Assembly: GCA_963722175.1 (NCBI GenBank)
Contig: CAVRKA010000004.1
Coordinates: 1,480,993 to 1,544,992, forward strand
Reading direction: 5' to 3'
DNA length: 64,000 nt
Source of the DNA: WHSW01 sp963722175
GTDB lineage: Bacteria; Actinomycetota; Thermoleophilia; Solirubrobacterales; 70-9
Below are positions 53,640-60,105 of the stretch, piece after piece. The first letter of the stretch is position 1. Every line of letters starts with the position of its first letter. The position numbers and the translations under genes were made by a program. The notes beneath the pieces were generated by a model that was given only the letters and a program-made list of their open reading frames with translations, was not told the DNA's origin and did no database searches.

Positions 53640-53692
53640 GCGAATCAATCGGTCTGATGGGCGTATAGGGACCGTGAGAGCGATTGATTCGC
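53640..53692 (-). repeat. 53 bp inverted-repeat element, copy 3
   Basis: Arms GCGAATCAATCGGTCT and AGAGCGATTGATTCGC. Its reverse complement matches copy 1 at ~46 of 53 positions, and several changes in one arm are matched by the pairing base in the other. It lies between divergent genes, unlike copies 1 and 2. Confidence 0.75.
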
Positions 53693-53756
53693 GGTGCGGC
53701 GCAAATCGAGCACTGTGGACGAGGAGTGTTGGTGTCGAACCTGGTCAGATTCGGGC

Positions 53757-53762
53757 TACGCT
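53757..53762 (+). promoter_or_regulatory. -10-like hexamer TACGCT, leaderless start
   Basis: TACGCT ends six bases before GTG 53769. AGGAGG directly abuts the GTG, too close to act as a ribosome site, so a leaderless start explains this gene better. Confidence 0.4.
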
Positions 53763-53768
53763 AGGAGG

Positions 53769-53984
53769 GTGGACATTCCGACCTGGCTTTGGGTCGCTCT
53801 CGCCGCAGGACTCATCATCGCGTCGTGGTTCGCACTCCGGCGCGCCAATGTCGTGCCGTCCCTCGCGCGACCACAAACTCCGCTGAGTTGCCCGCTATGC
53901 GGTCGCGAGCTCGACTCAGAGCGGGAAGTCGAAACCCACCTTGTCGAGCATCCGCCCGCACAGACGGTCACGTTCAATCCGTAG
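53769..53984 (+). CDS. Membrane-anchored single C2H2 zinc-finger protein
   Basis: 71 residues. An N-terminal membrane span (TWLWVALAAGLIIASWFALR) is followed by a linker and CPLCGRELDSEREVETHLVE-H. The spacing C-x2-C-x12-H-x3-H is the canonical C2H2 zinc-finger spacing. With the short N-terminus outside, the finger would face the cytoplasm. Bacterial one-finger proteins of the Ros/MucR type differ in spacing, and membrane-tethered versions are rarely described. Its TAG stop starts palindrome copy 3. Confidence 0.65.
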   Translation: MDIPTWLWVALAAGLIIASWFALRRANVVPSLARPQTPLSCPLCGRELDSEREVETHLVEHPPAQTVTFNP

Positions 53985-54003
53985 CGCTTTGGACGAGGAG
54001 AAC
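53981..54003. repeat. GGACGA palindrome, copy 3
   Basis: GTAGCGCTTTGGACGAGGAG begins with the stop codon of the zinc-finger gene; a T run (CTTTTTT) follows at 54005-54011, so here it also fits an intrinsic terminator. Confidence 0.6.
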
Positions 54004-54033
54004 GTCTTTTTTCGCGAGCAACGACCCCCCGCG

Positions 54034-54504
54034 TCATGGGACTCGTGACGCGACCCAGCGCGCCTTCCCGAACGTTGTGCAGAAGTACCCGCTTGGATCC
54101 GGCCCTCGATCAAAGGCATAGACGAAGCCCTTGGCCCGTCCGTGGGGCAGAAGCCGGCCCTTGAACCAGTAGAGCGACTGAGAGCTGGTAGTCGCGACCT
54201 CCGAGTTGTCGATGAACCCAAACCGGCCGTTAGCCGTGATCTTCGTCCGCCGGATTCCGAAGTTGGGTCGAATCCGATGCGGCTGTTCGTCGCAAGCCAT
54301 CTCGATATCCCGAGCCTGAAAGGCAACCTTGTTGCCGCGCACGGCAAAGCTGACCGTGGCTTGCTGGTCGAAGCGAACCTTGCCCTTGTACTCCACCGCG
54401 CGGTCCGCTCCAAGAATCGCCCCCGGGACGAAGAGCGAGGCGGCGAGCACGGCCAGGACTCCTGCGGCCGATGGAATCGGGCTCCTACCCGCCACGAGCT
54501 TCAC
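54034..54504 (-). CDS. Small exported beta-rich protein
   Basis: 156 residues from GTG 54504, with GGAG before it; the frame is open further upstream but would overlap the neighbouring gene and the palindrome. Signal peptide: AAGVLAVLAASLFVPGAILG. The mature part is a small beta barrel-like domain (VEYKGKVRFDQQATVSFAVR, KVAFQARDIEMACDEQPHRI, YWFKGRLLPHGRAKGFVYAF) with two Cys, one near the end (GYFCTTFGKARW). It resembles a common exported domain in this bacterial class, of unknown role. Confidence 0.65.
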   Translation of the reverse strand: MKLVAGRSPIPSAAGVLAVLAASLFVPGAILGADRAVEYKGKVRFDQQATVSFAVRGNKVAFQARDIEMACDEQPHRIRPNFGIRRTKITANGRFGFIDNSEVATTSSQSLYWFKGRLLPHGRAKGFVYAFDRGPDPSGYFCTTFGKARWVASRVP

Positions 54505-54532
54505 GTCGCTCCAATACCCAGCGATAGCGAAA

Positions 54533-54560
54533 GTAGCGCTTGGGACGAGAAGCGCGGTAG
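54533..54560. repeat. GGACGA palindrome, copy 4
   Basis: GTAGCGCTTGGGACGAGAAG continuing CGCGGTAG: stem GCGCTT/AAGCGC with loop GGGACGAG. One of the most complete copies. It lies between two minus-strand genes. Confidence 0.7.
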
Positions 54561-54565
54561 TCCGC

Positions 54566-55003
54566 TCAACGCCAGCAGGTTTGCGAGCCACATCTGACGC
54601 CGTGAACAACCGAGTCGAAGCTGGAGATCTCGAACCGCTTCGGTGCTCCGTCTCTCACGCCGGCGACTACCGAGACCGTTGCGCCACCGGCTACATCGTC
54701 CCGAAGCCGGTTCAGAAAGGAGGCAGCCCCGTGCGTATTAGGACCAATCCGCCAGAGCTGCGGCTTGGGCGTGGAGCTGGCCGCAACCACCAGCCCGTTT
54801 GAGGGTCGAAACGCGAACACCTGGGATGGGTTCTGACGGGCGCGAAGCCTAAGAGCGACCGCTCCGTCATTTCGTAGGCGAAGCTCGATCGCTCCCACTC
54901 TCGCCCGTGGCTTCCCATGTTCGGCGACCGATGTCCCGGCCACGATCAGCCCCCCGACCACGAGTGTGGTGATAACTGGTGCGGTTCGCATTAACCGACC
55001 CAT
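54566..55003 (-). CDS. Exported protein, LWRIGPNTHG family, copy 1 (diverged)
   Basis: 145 residues. Signal peptide (PVITTLVVGGLIVAGTSVAE), then IELRLRNDGAVALRLRARQN, QVFAFRPSNGLVVAAS, LWRIGPNTHGAASFLNRL and a C-terminal pair of Cys (GVRCGSQTCWR). It is a diverged paralogue of the two identical genes at 55697 and 58765, which lack the final Cys pair. The conserved core suggests one small beta domain. No database family comes to mind. Role unknown. Confidence 0.7.
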   Translation of the reverse strand: MGRLMRTAPVITTLVVGGLIVAGTSVAEHGKPRARVGAIELRLRNDGAVALRLRARQNPSQVFAFRPSNGLVVAASSTPKPQLWRIGPNTHGAASFLNRLRDDVAGGATVSVVAGVRDGAPKRFEISSFDSVVHGVRCGSQTCWR

Positions 55004-55032
55004 TACTTGCCCAACCTACCGGTCGACCAAAA

Positions 55033-55058
55033 GTAGTGTTTCGGACGAAAACCGCTAC
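55033..55058. repeat. GGACGA palindrome, copy 5
   Basis: GTAGTGTTTCGGACGAAAAC then CGCTAC: arms GTAG-TG-TTT and AAA-C-CGCTAC around CGGACG. It lies between divergent genes. Confidence 0.6.
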
Positions 55059-55127
55059 TCCGCATGGAGAGCGGTACTCGCGAAATGAGCGTTGCGACGG
55101 TGGCTTGCGAACTTTGGTCTGACGACC

Positions 55128-55133
55128 TACCTT
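55128..55133 (+). promoter_or_regulatory. -10-like hexamer TACCTT, leaderless start
   Basis: TACCTT ends seven bases before ATG 55141, with no ribosome site. Confidence 0.35.
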
Positions 55134-55140
55134 TGACCCG

Positions 55141-55527
55141 ATGAAGATTCACGCAGGAGTCCTTGCCTGTCTTTCGGCCCTTGTAGTGGCACCAATGGCC
55201 GTTGGTGCAGGCGGGCGCATCGAGAGCGAAGTGACGATGCTCCCCACCCAGCAGGCCGGGCTATTGCGTGGCGATGTTCAATCATTGGCAGGCGCGTGCG
55301 AGGCGCACCGGCGAGTCGTGATCAAGAAGCGGCGGGGTGGCTCCGACGTTCCAGTCGGCGAGACGCACACCGACCGCAGCGGCTACTACGAGATCACGGT
55401 GCGACTCAAGGAGGGGGTCTACTACGCCCAGGTCCGAGGCGAAAACCGGGGCGCGGCCGAGACGCCCTGCAAGGGCGACCGCTCGCCCAAGATCACCGTC
55501 GCCCCACCACCGCCCTCTAACGAGTAG
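55141..55527 (+). CDS. Small exported protein made of a signal peptide and one Cys-tail domain
   Basis: 128 residues. The signal peptide (GVLACLSALVVAPMAVGAGG) is followed almost directly by the module that ends larger exported proteins here: LLRGDVQSLAGACEAHRRVV, VGETHTDRSGYYEITVRLKE, AQVRGENRG ... TPCKGDRSPKITV. The two conserved Cys are present. A Pro-rich tail ends it. As a stand-alone copy it defines the module borders and is the best single-domain case for study. Its TAG stop leads into a hairpin and palindrome copy 6. Confidence 0.7.
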   Translation: MKIHAGVLACLSALVVAPMAVGAGGRIESEVTMLPTQQAGLLRGDVQSLAGACEAHRRVVIKKRRGGSDVPVGETHTDRSGYYEITVRLKEGVYYAQVRGENRGAAETPCKGDRSPKITVAPPPPSNE

Positions 55528-55528
55528 C

Positions 55529-55544
55529 GCCCCCGAAACGGGGC
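55529..55544 (+). terminator. GC hairpin after the stand-alone Cys-tail gene
   Basis: GCCCC and GGGGC pair around CGAAAC, just after the stop. Palindrome copy 6 follows at once. Confidence 0.4.
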
Positions 55545-55545
55545 C

Positions 55546-55570
55546 TGCGCTTTGCACGAGAAGTGCCTAC
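55546..55570. repeat. GGACGA palindrome, copy 6 (GCACGA variant)
   Basis: TGCGCTTTGCACGAGAAGTG then CCTAC. The loop has GCACGA in place of GGACGA, and the stem base GCGC/GTGC has a matching change. Confidence 0.55.
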
Positions 55571-55673
55571 GGAGCGCCGAGTCGAGCGATCAGCGGTTCC
55601 ACGGCCGAGCAGTCGGGCTGGACGTGATCGGCAGTAACTCACCGCCACAGCCTGAGCCGCTCGAATCGAGAAA

Positions 55674-55700
55674 GTTGCGCTTTGGACGAGAAGGGGCTAC
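55674..55700. repeat. GGACGA palindrome, copy 7
   Basis: GTTGCGCTTTGGACGAGAAG then GGGCTAC. On the minus strand it starts in the TAG stop of the gene at 55697. Identical in reverse at 59250-59276. Confidence 0.65.
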
Positions 55701-56185
55701 CGGGTTATCCCGACCCCGCGAACACGCGAGTCGAACGCCAGGATCGTGAATCGCAGGGGGACACCGTCCTTGACACCCGCGATCAACGTCGGAGTACCGC
55801 CCGCCGCTACCAGATTGTGCAGCCTGGTCAGAAAGTGCACTGCCCCGTGCGTGTTAGGCCCGATGCGCCAAAGTCGGGGTCTCGGCGTTCGCTGGGCCAC
55901 GACCACCTTTCCGTCCTTGGATCGGAACGCGAAGACTTGGGGCCCGCGCCCGGACAGCCGTTGGCTCACCCGAAGCCTGAGCGCGACCGCTCCATCGTCT
56001 CGAAGATGAAGCTCAATCGTTCGCACGTATCGCAGCGGACTTGCCGCAGGGGCCGCTGAGGGGCCCGCGACGATCAGGAGTCCAGCGATGAGGGCGAGGC
56101 CAGTCGCGATGCTGCGAACGGACGAAAGCCGAGCTGACGAGGGCCTGTTGGTCTCCACGATCTCAGCGACACCAATCAGTGTCAA
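55697..56185 (-). CDS. Exported protein, LWRIGPNTHG family, copy 2 (in inverted duplication)
   Basis: 162 residues if TTG 56185 is used; GTG 56158 is the more likely start because the upstream part overlaps the palindrome. Signal segment ATGLALIAGLLIVAGPSAAP. Core IELHLRDDGAVALRLRVSQR, QVFAFRSKDGKVVVAQRTPR, LWRIGPNTHGAVHFLTRL, TLIAGVKDGVPLRFTILAFD. The product of 58765 is the same except for two residues in the doubtful N-terminus. The DNA identity shows a very recent duplication or gene conversion. Confidence 0.7.
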   Translation of the reverse strand: MTLIGVAEIVETNRPSSARLSSVRSIATGLALIAGLLIVAGPSAAPAASPLRYVRTIELHLRDDGAVALRLRVSQRLSGRGPQVFAFRSKDGKVVVAQRTPRPRLWRIGPNTHGAVHFLTRLHNLVAAGGTPTLIAGVKDGVPLRFTILAFDSRVRGVGITR

Positions 56186-56187
56186 AG

Positions 56188-56212
56188 GTTCCGCTTCGGA
56201 CGAGGAGCGCTA
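56188..56212. repeat. GGACGA palindrome, copy 8
   Basis: GGTTCCGCTTCGGACGAGGA then GCGCTA. On the minus strand it starts in the TAG stop of the RTX gene at 56210 and ends just before the next gene. Confidence 0.65.
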
Positions 56213-56860
56213 CTCCACATGCACCCTCTCGCAGCCGACGGGCTCCGGATCCAGGCCCGCATCAACGCGCGCCACGTCGTCATCGCCGGCGCCGCAGTCG
56301 ATCAATCTGTCCCGCTGCCGGTCGTCTTCGATCAGGCGGTCGTTCCCGGCACCTGCCAGGGACCTGTCGCGCCCGCGACCGCCGCCGATTCGATCGTTAC
56401 CCGCACCCGAGCTGATGCGGTCGTGTCCGTCATCACCGAATAACACGTTGCGGCCGGCGGTGGCCTTGATCCGGTCTTCACCCGGCCCACCGAACGCTGC
56501 CGCCGGGTAAGCGGCCGTCAGCACGGTCAGTCGGTCATCACCCCGCCGGCCTTCCATGTGGATGCTCTCGCCATCCACGAAGTGATCGCAGCGAGCCTCG
56601 GTGACCGTTGTCGCCTCGCAGTTGTTACTCGGAGACACCGGGAGGTTGCTGTCGATCACGTACTGCCCGGCGTATTGGCCGGCGTTGTCGTCCAGTGAGA
56701 CAGTAAGGTGGTTGTCGGCGGGCCCGCCCCTAACAAAAAGCGCGAGGTGATCGAAGTCGACCGCCACCGTCTCGTCAGTGGACTGCTCAGCTAGTACCGC
56801 GCCCACCGGCCAGCCCCCGATCGTCATTGCTACGAGCGCTGTCCCGAGAAGAAGGCGCAC
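56210..56860 (-). CDS. Exported RTX/hemolysin-type calcium-binding protein
   Basis: 216 residues. Signal peptide LLGTALVAMTIGGWPVGAVL. The N-terminal half is a beta domain with two Cys (SNNCEATTVTEARCDHFVDG). The second half has G-G-x-G-x-D-x-x nonapeptides (FGGPGEDRIKATAGRNVLFG, GDDGHDRISSGAGNDRIGGG) that form a calcium-bound beta roll. It ends in CGAGDDDVARVDAGLDPEPV, a tail shared by small exported RTX proteins of this class. It is one of two cargo genes between the inverted arms. Confidence 0.78.
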   Translation of the reverse strand: MRLLLGTALVAMTIGGWPVGAVLAEQSTDETVAVDFDHLALFVRGGPADNHLTVSLDDNAGQYAGQYVIDSNLPVSPSNNCEATTVTEARCDHFVDGESIHMEGRRGDDRLTVLTAAYPAAAFGGPGEDRIKATAGRNVLFGDDGHDRISSGAGNDRIGGGRGRDRSLAGAGNDRLIEDDRQRDRLIDCGAGDDDVARVDAGLDPEPVGCERVHVE

Positions 56861-56890
56861 GATCCGGACAACTACCCGCCGGCCAGAAAA

Positions 56891-56935
56891 GTTGCGCTCC
56901 GGACGACGAGTAGCCGTTTTCGTCCGGAGCGCAAC
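56891..56935. repeat. GGACGA palindrome, copies 9 and 10, head to head
   Basis: GTTGCGCTCCGGACGA (56891-56906) and TCGTCCGGAGCGCAAC (56920-56935) are perfect reverse complements around 13 bases. It lies between the divergent genes at 56210 and 56965, so it may hold both promoters or an operator. Confidence 0.75.
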
Positions 56936-56964
56936 TCTCGGGTTCAGCGGGTATTGAAGGAGTC

Positions 56965-58716
56965 GTGTCCCGTCGGTTCCTCACGCTGATCAGACAGCTT
57001 GCGTTTCTCGCGACCGTGAGCGTCCTCACGGTCGGTCTCTCGAGCTCGGGCGAGGCTTCGCTCAACCCGCAGAGCGTTCCGTCGCCGGTCGTCTCATTCG
57101 ACGCGAGTGCGCTGACGCCAGACGGCAAGATCGTCGTTGCGGGTTCGATGTACGACCCCGACCAACTGCGGCCGATCGTCGCGCGCTATCTCCCGGACGG
57201 CACCCTCGACCCGTCGTTCGGTCATGGCGGTTACGCCGTCTTGGACCGCACCGAGAGTCCCAATGCTCCCGACGCGGTCGCCGTAGCCCCGAATGGAGAA
57301 ATCCTGCTTGCAGGGCCCGGCGCGCGTCTCGTGCGGCTGACCCGCGGCGGTGAGCTCGACCGATCCTTCGGTGTGGAAGGTGTCGCGGTGCCGAAACCGG
57401 CCGGATGGAGCATCGACCACCTGGCCGTCGATTCGGCCGGTCGGCCGTTGATCGCCGGTTCGATCGGAAACACGCTGGCTGTCGAACGCTTCACTGTGGA
57501 TGGACGTCCCGACCAGAGTTTGGACGGTGATGGCCTGGCGGTCGCCAGTCCGGTTCCGGAGAGCTCGCTTCAGAACCTCTACTCGTTCCAGCGCGGTGAG
57601 GCGGTCGCCGTCAGACCGGACGATCGGATTCTCGTCATCGGCCAAGCACTCCTGGACTCCGGTGACGCAGAGGTTGTGGCGGCGCAGTTCGACGTGGGCG
57701 GAACCCCGGATGCGAGCTTCAACGATGACGGGGTGAGCAGGATCCCCGTCGCGAGCCCGTTTCCGCCCATCGGGAGCTCCTCTGGGTCCAGCGGGGGCTC
57801 CAGCTACTACGCCGTGAAGGCGATCGCTCTCGATCAGGCAGGTGCGGCGGCCGTGCGCCTAGCTCCCGAGACAGCGTTTCCCCACGCCCCTTCGTTCTGC
57901 AGCGGTGGGTCAGCGCTTCGGATCGACGCGGATGGCGTGCTTGACCCTGGCTTCGGCATCGCTACCCGGGTATCGGAGTGCCCGGCCGACCTCGCCGTAC
58001 TGGGTTCGGGGGGCGTGTTCGCCGTCGGTCATGAGTACGTCAAAGAGGGCTCAGACCCGGTTACGCAGACCGCGTACACGGCCGAGGGCCAGTTCGACCC
58101 AGCGTTCGGCTCCCAGACCCACGAGTTCATGGTCACCGGCCTCTTCAGTTGGGGAAACTCCGTCCAAGTGCTGGCGAGCGGCATCGTTGCCACCGTGGGC
58201 ACCGCTTACAGTGACGACTGTTACGTCAGCCCCCCGGGGATAGGGTGCGAATTCGGCTTCCTGTTGGCGCAGCGCCCGGACGGCGAGGTGGTCGATGATT
58301 TCGGTACCCGGGGCATAGCGACTCTGCCCGAGACGAGGATCTGTCGAGATCCGTTTGAGTACTGCCCGTATCCGGATTCTGAGGAGTTCCGGCGCTTGGT
58401 CCGCCGCCAGGTTGACGAGACCGCCTATCGCGCCCGCGGCGCGTTGCGTACGAGACTCGGCTGCCCACTGGATGCGCGAGAGACGTGCGAGGTCCGCGCC
58501 TGGTTCACCGCATCGAGGTCTGATCGCGTGTTGACGAGGATCCGGCGCACGTCGATTCACGCGGGGAGGTTTGTTCCCCGCCGATCAGGGGCGCTAAGGA
58601 AGCGCGACGCCGCGACAGTCGCGCAGCGGCGACGGCTCGAGATCCACGTTGTCTACTCGGCGCCTCACCAACCGCCGACCCGTTTTCACGTGCGGGTAGC
58701 GCTCGATGACGCCTGA
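56965..58716 (+). CDS. Exported delta-60-repeat propeller protein
   Basis: 583 residues from GTG 56965. Signal peptide (RQLAFLATVSVLTVGLSSSG). Delta-60/DUF5122 repeats (DASALTPDGKIVVAGSMYDP, ARYLPDGTLDPSFGHGGYAV, VDGRPDQSLDGDGLAVASPV) fill residues ~40-440. The C-terminus differs from the other two delta-60 genes: a Cys-containing, very basic beta domain (LRTRLGCPLDARETCEVRAW, RLEIHVVYSAPHQPPTRFHV) instead of the Cys-tail module. Intact, unlike its two relatives. Second cargo gene between the inverted arms. Confidence 0.8.
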   Translation: MSRRFLTLIRQLAFLATVSVLTVGLSSSGEASLNPQSVPSPVVSFDASALTPDGKIVVAGSMYDPDQLRPIVARYLPDGTLDPSFGHGGYAVLDRTESPNAPDAVAVAPNGEILLAGPGARLVRLTRGGELDRSFGVEGVAVPKPAGWSIDHLAVDSAGRPLIAGSIGNTLAVERFTVDGRPDQSLDGDGLAVASPVPESSLQNLYSFQRGEAVAVRPDDRILVIGQALLDSGDAEVVAAQFDVGGTPDASFNDDGVSRIPVASPFPPIGSSSGSSGGSSYYAVKAIALDQAGAAAVRLAPETAFPHAPSFCSGGSALRIDADGVLDPGFGIATRVSECPADLAVLGSGGVFAVGHEYVKEGSDPVTQTAYTAEGQFDPAFGSQTHEFMVTGLFSWGNSVQVLASGIVATVGTAYSDDCYVSPPGIGCEFGFLLAQRPDGEVVDDFGTRGIATLPETRICRDPFEYCPYPDSEEFRRLVRRQVDETAYRARGALRTRLGCPLDARETCEVRAWFTASRSDRVLTRIRRTSIHAGRFVPRRSGALRKRDAATVAQRRRLEIHVVYSAPHQPPTRFHVRVALDDA

Positions 58717-58736
58717 CGCCTTGCTGTCGTTGAGAA

Positions 58737-58762
58737 CCGCTACTCGTCGTCCTAAGCGGAAC
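58737..58762. repeat. GGACGA palindrome, copy 11
   Basis: CCGCTACTCGTCGTCCTAAG then CGGAAC, between the propeller gene and the second LWRIGPNTHG copy; partner of copy 8 in the inverted duplication, with several differences. Confidence 0.6.
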
Positions 58763-58764
58763 TT

Positions 58765-59253
58765 TTGACGCTGACTAGTGTCGCTGAGATCGTGGAGACC
58801 AACAGGCCCTCGTCAGCTCGGCTTTCGTCCGTTCGCAGCATCGCGACTGGCCTCGCCCTCATCGCTGGACTCCTGATCGTCGCGGGCCCCTCAGCGGCCC
58901 CTGCGGCAAGTCCGCTGCGATACGTGCGAACGATTGAGCTTCATCTTCGAGACGATGGAGCGGTCGCGCTCAGGCTTCGGGTGAGCCAACGGCTGTCCGG
59001 GCGCGGGCCCCAAGTCTTCGCGTTCCGATCCAAGGACGGAAAGGTGGTCGTGGCCCAGCGAACGCCGAGACCCCGACTTTGGCGCATCGGGCCTAACACG
59101 CACGGGGCAGTGCACTTTCTGACCAGGCTGCACAATCTGGTAGCGGCGGGCGGTACTCCGACGTTGATCGCGGGTGTCAAGGACGGTGTCCCCCTGCGAT
59201 TCACGATCCTGGCGTTCGACTCGCGTGTTCGCGGGGTCGGGATAACCCGGTAG
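58765..59253 (+). CDS. Exported protein, LWRIGPNTHG family, copy 3 (in inverted duplication)
   Basis: Same product as the gene at 55697 apart from two residues near the start (TS instead of IG). TTG 58765 lies at the edge of the palindrome; GTG 58792 is a likelier start and gives a fully identical product. Having two identical genes in opposite orientation would allow homologous recombination to flip the 2.5 kb between them, which would keep both genes whole. Confidence 0.7.
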   Translation: MTLTSVAEIVETNRPSSARLSSVRSIATGLALIAGLLIVAGPSAAPAASPLRYVRTIELHLRDDGAVALRLRVSQRLSGRGPQVFAFRSKDGKVVVAQRTPRPRLWRIGPNTHGAVHFLTRLHNLVAAGGTPTLIAGVKDGVPLRFTILAFDSRVRGVGITR

Positions 59254-59276
59254 CCCCTTCTCGTCCAAAGCGCAAC
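59250..59276. repeat. GGACGA palindrome, copy 12
   Basis: GTAGCCCCTTCTCGTCCAAA then GCGCAAC, starting in the TAG stop of the gene at 58765; mirror of copy 7. Confidence 0.65.
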
Positions 59277-59307
59277 TTTCTCGATTCGAGCGGCTCAGGC
59301 TGTGGCG

Positions 59308-60105
59308 ATGAGAGCGGCCCTGCTCGCTACCGTGCCCCGGATGCGCATTCAGCCTCGAGCGCCGATCATGGCCTGCGCCGTCGGCGCGGCTGCGCTTGTG
59401 ACCTTCGGGGTCGTCTCGCTGACCGGGGCCGCGTCGGCGCCATCCGCGGAGTGCTTGGGCGAGGCTGCGACGATCACGGCCGAGGGTTCGGACCGAGTCG
59501 TGCGCGGAACCGCCCGAGACGACGTGATCATCGCCATCGGGCGATCGAAGCGGGTGCGTGGCGGCGGGGGCGGCGACCTGATCTGCACCGGCGAGGGTCA
59601 CGACCGCATCAAGGCCGGCCCCGGCGACGACCGCATCGACGCGGGCGACGGCCCAGACCTCCTCGACGGCGGAGGCGACAACGACAGGTTCCGCGCCGGC
59701 CCTGGCGACGACAAGATCCGCGTCAGCCCGACCACCGGCAGCGGTGGCGTCGACTACATGTACGGCGGGGCCGGCACCGACCTCGCCGACTTCAGCCGCG
59801 TCGAAGGACCGCTGAAGGTGAAGCTCGTCTCGACCGGCTGGGGGTTCACTCCCGTCTACCACTACTGGGTGCCGCAGATCGAGAACGTGATCGGTACCGA
59901 GCAGAGCGACGAGATCACAGCCTCCGACGGGCCGAGCGAGATCCTCGGCCTCGGCGGCGACGACCAGATCCTGGGCCGGGACGCTAACGACGAGCTCGTC
60001 GGCGGCGACGGGCTCGACACAATCGACGGCGGCGAGGGCTTGGACGGCTGCGAGGGCGAGACGCTGATTGCCTGCGAACGCTCGCCGCGGTCCGATCGCC
60101 GATGA
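59308..60105 (+). CDS. Exported RTX/hemolysin-type calcium-binding protein
   Basis: About 265 residues; starts at ATG 59308, GTG 59302 or ATG 59341 are all possible. Signal segment MACAVGAAALVTFGVVSLTG. RTX repeats are clear (GGGGGDLICTGEGHDRIKAG, PGDDRIDAGDGPDLLDGGGD, GGAGTDLADFSRVEGPLKVK), with a peptidase M10-like C-terminal RTX pattern (IENVIGTEQSDEITASDGPS). It ends in LDGCEGETLIACERSPRSD. Its stop overlaps the start of another RTX gene (ATGA), so the two are co-translated. Confidence 0.78.
   Translation: MRAALLATVPRMRIQPRAPIMACAVGAAALVTFGVVSLTGAASAPSAECLGEAATITAEGSDRVVRGTARDDVIIAIGRSKRVRGGGGGDLICTGEGHDRIKAGPGDDRIDAGDGPDLLDGGGDNDRFRAGPGDDKIRVSPTTGSGGVDYMYGGAGTDLADFSRVEGPLKVKLVSTGWGFTPVYHYWVPQIENVIGTEQSDEITASDGPSEILGLGGDDQILGRDANDELVGGDGLDTIDGGEGLDGCEGETLIACERSPRSDRR

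Larger units (their letters stand above)
55643..56212 (-). repeat. ~570 bp inverted duplication, left arm
   Basis: The reverse complement of this segment equals 58737-59307 almost base for base across the 162-residue gene and the palindromes on both sides. Similarity starts at CGCCACAGCCTGAGCC (55643) and fades in the palindrome at 56188-56212. Confidence 0.85.
58737..59307 (+). repeat. ~570 bp inverted duplication, right arm
   Basis: Reverse complement of 55643-56212. Across the gene I find no base difference by eye; differences appear only in the outermost ~35 bases at the 58737 end. The arms enclose 56213-58736. Confidence 0.85.

Noticed and set aside
53560..53640. Further palindrome copy (GTGCGCGTTACGCTCCGCATGG)
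   Set aside because: It lacks GGACGA and the stem does not pair beyond four bases.
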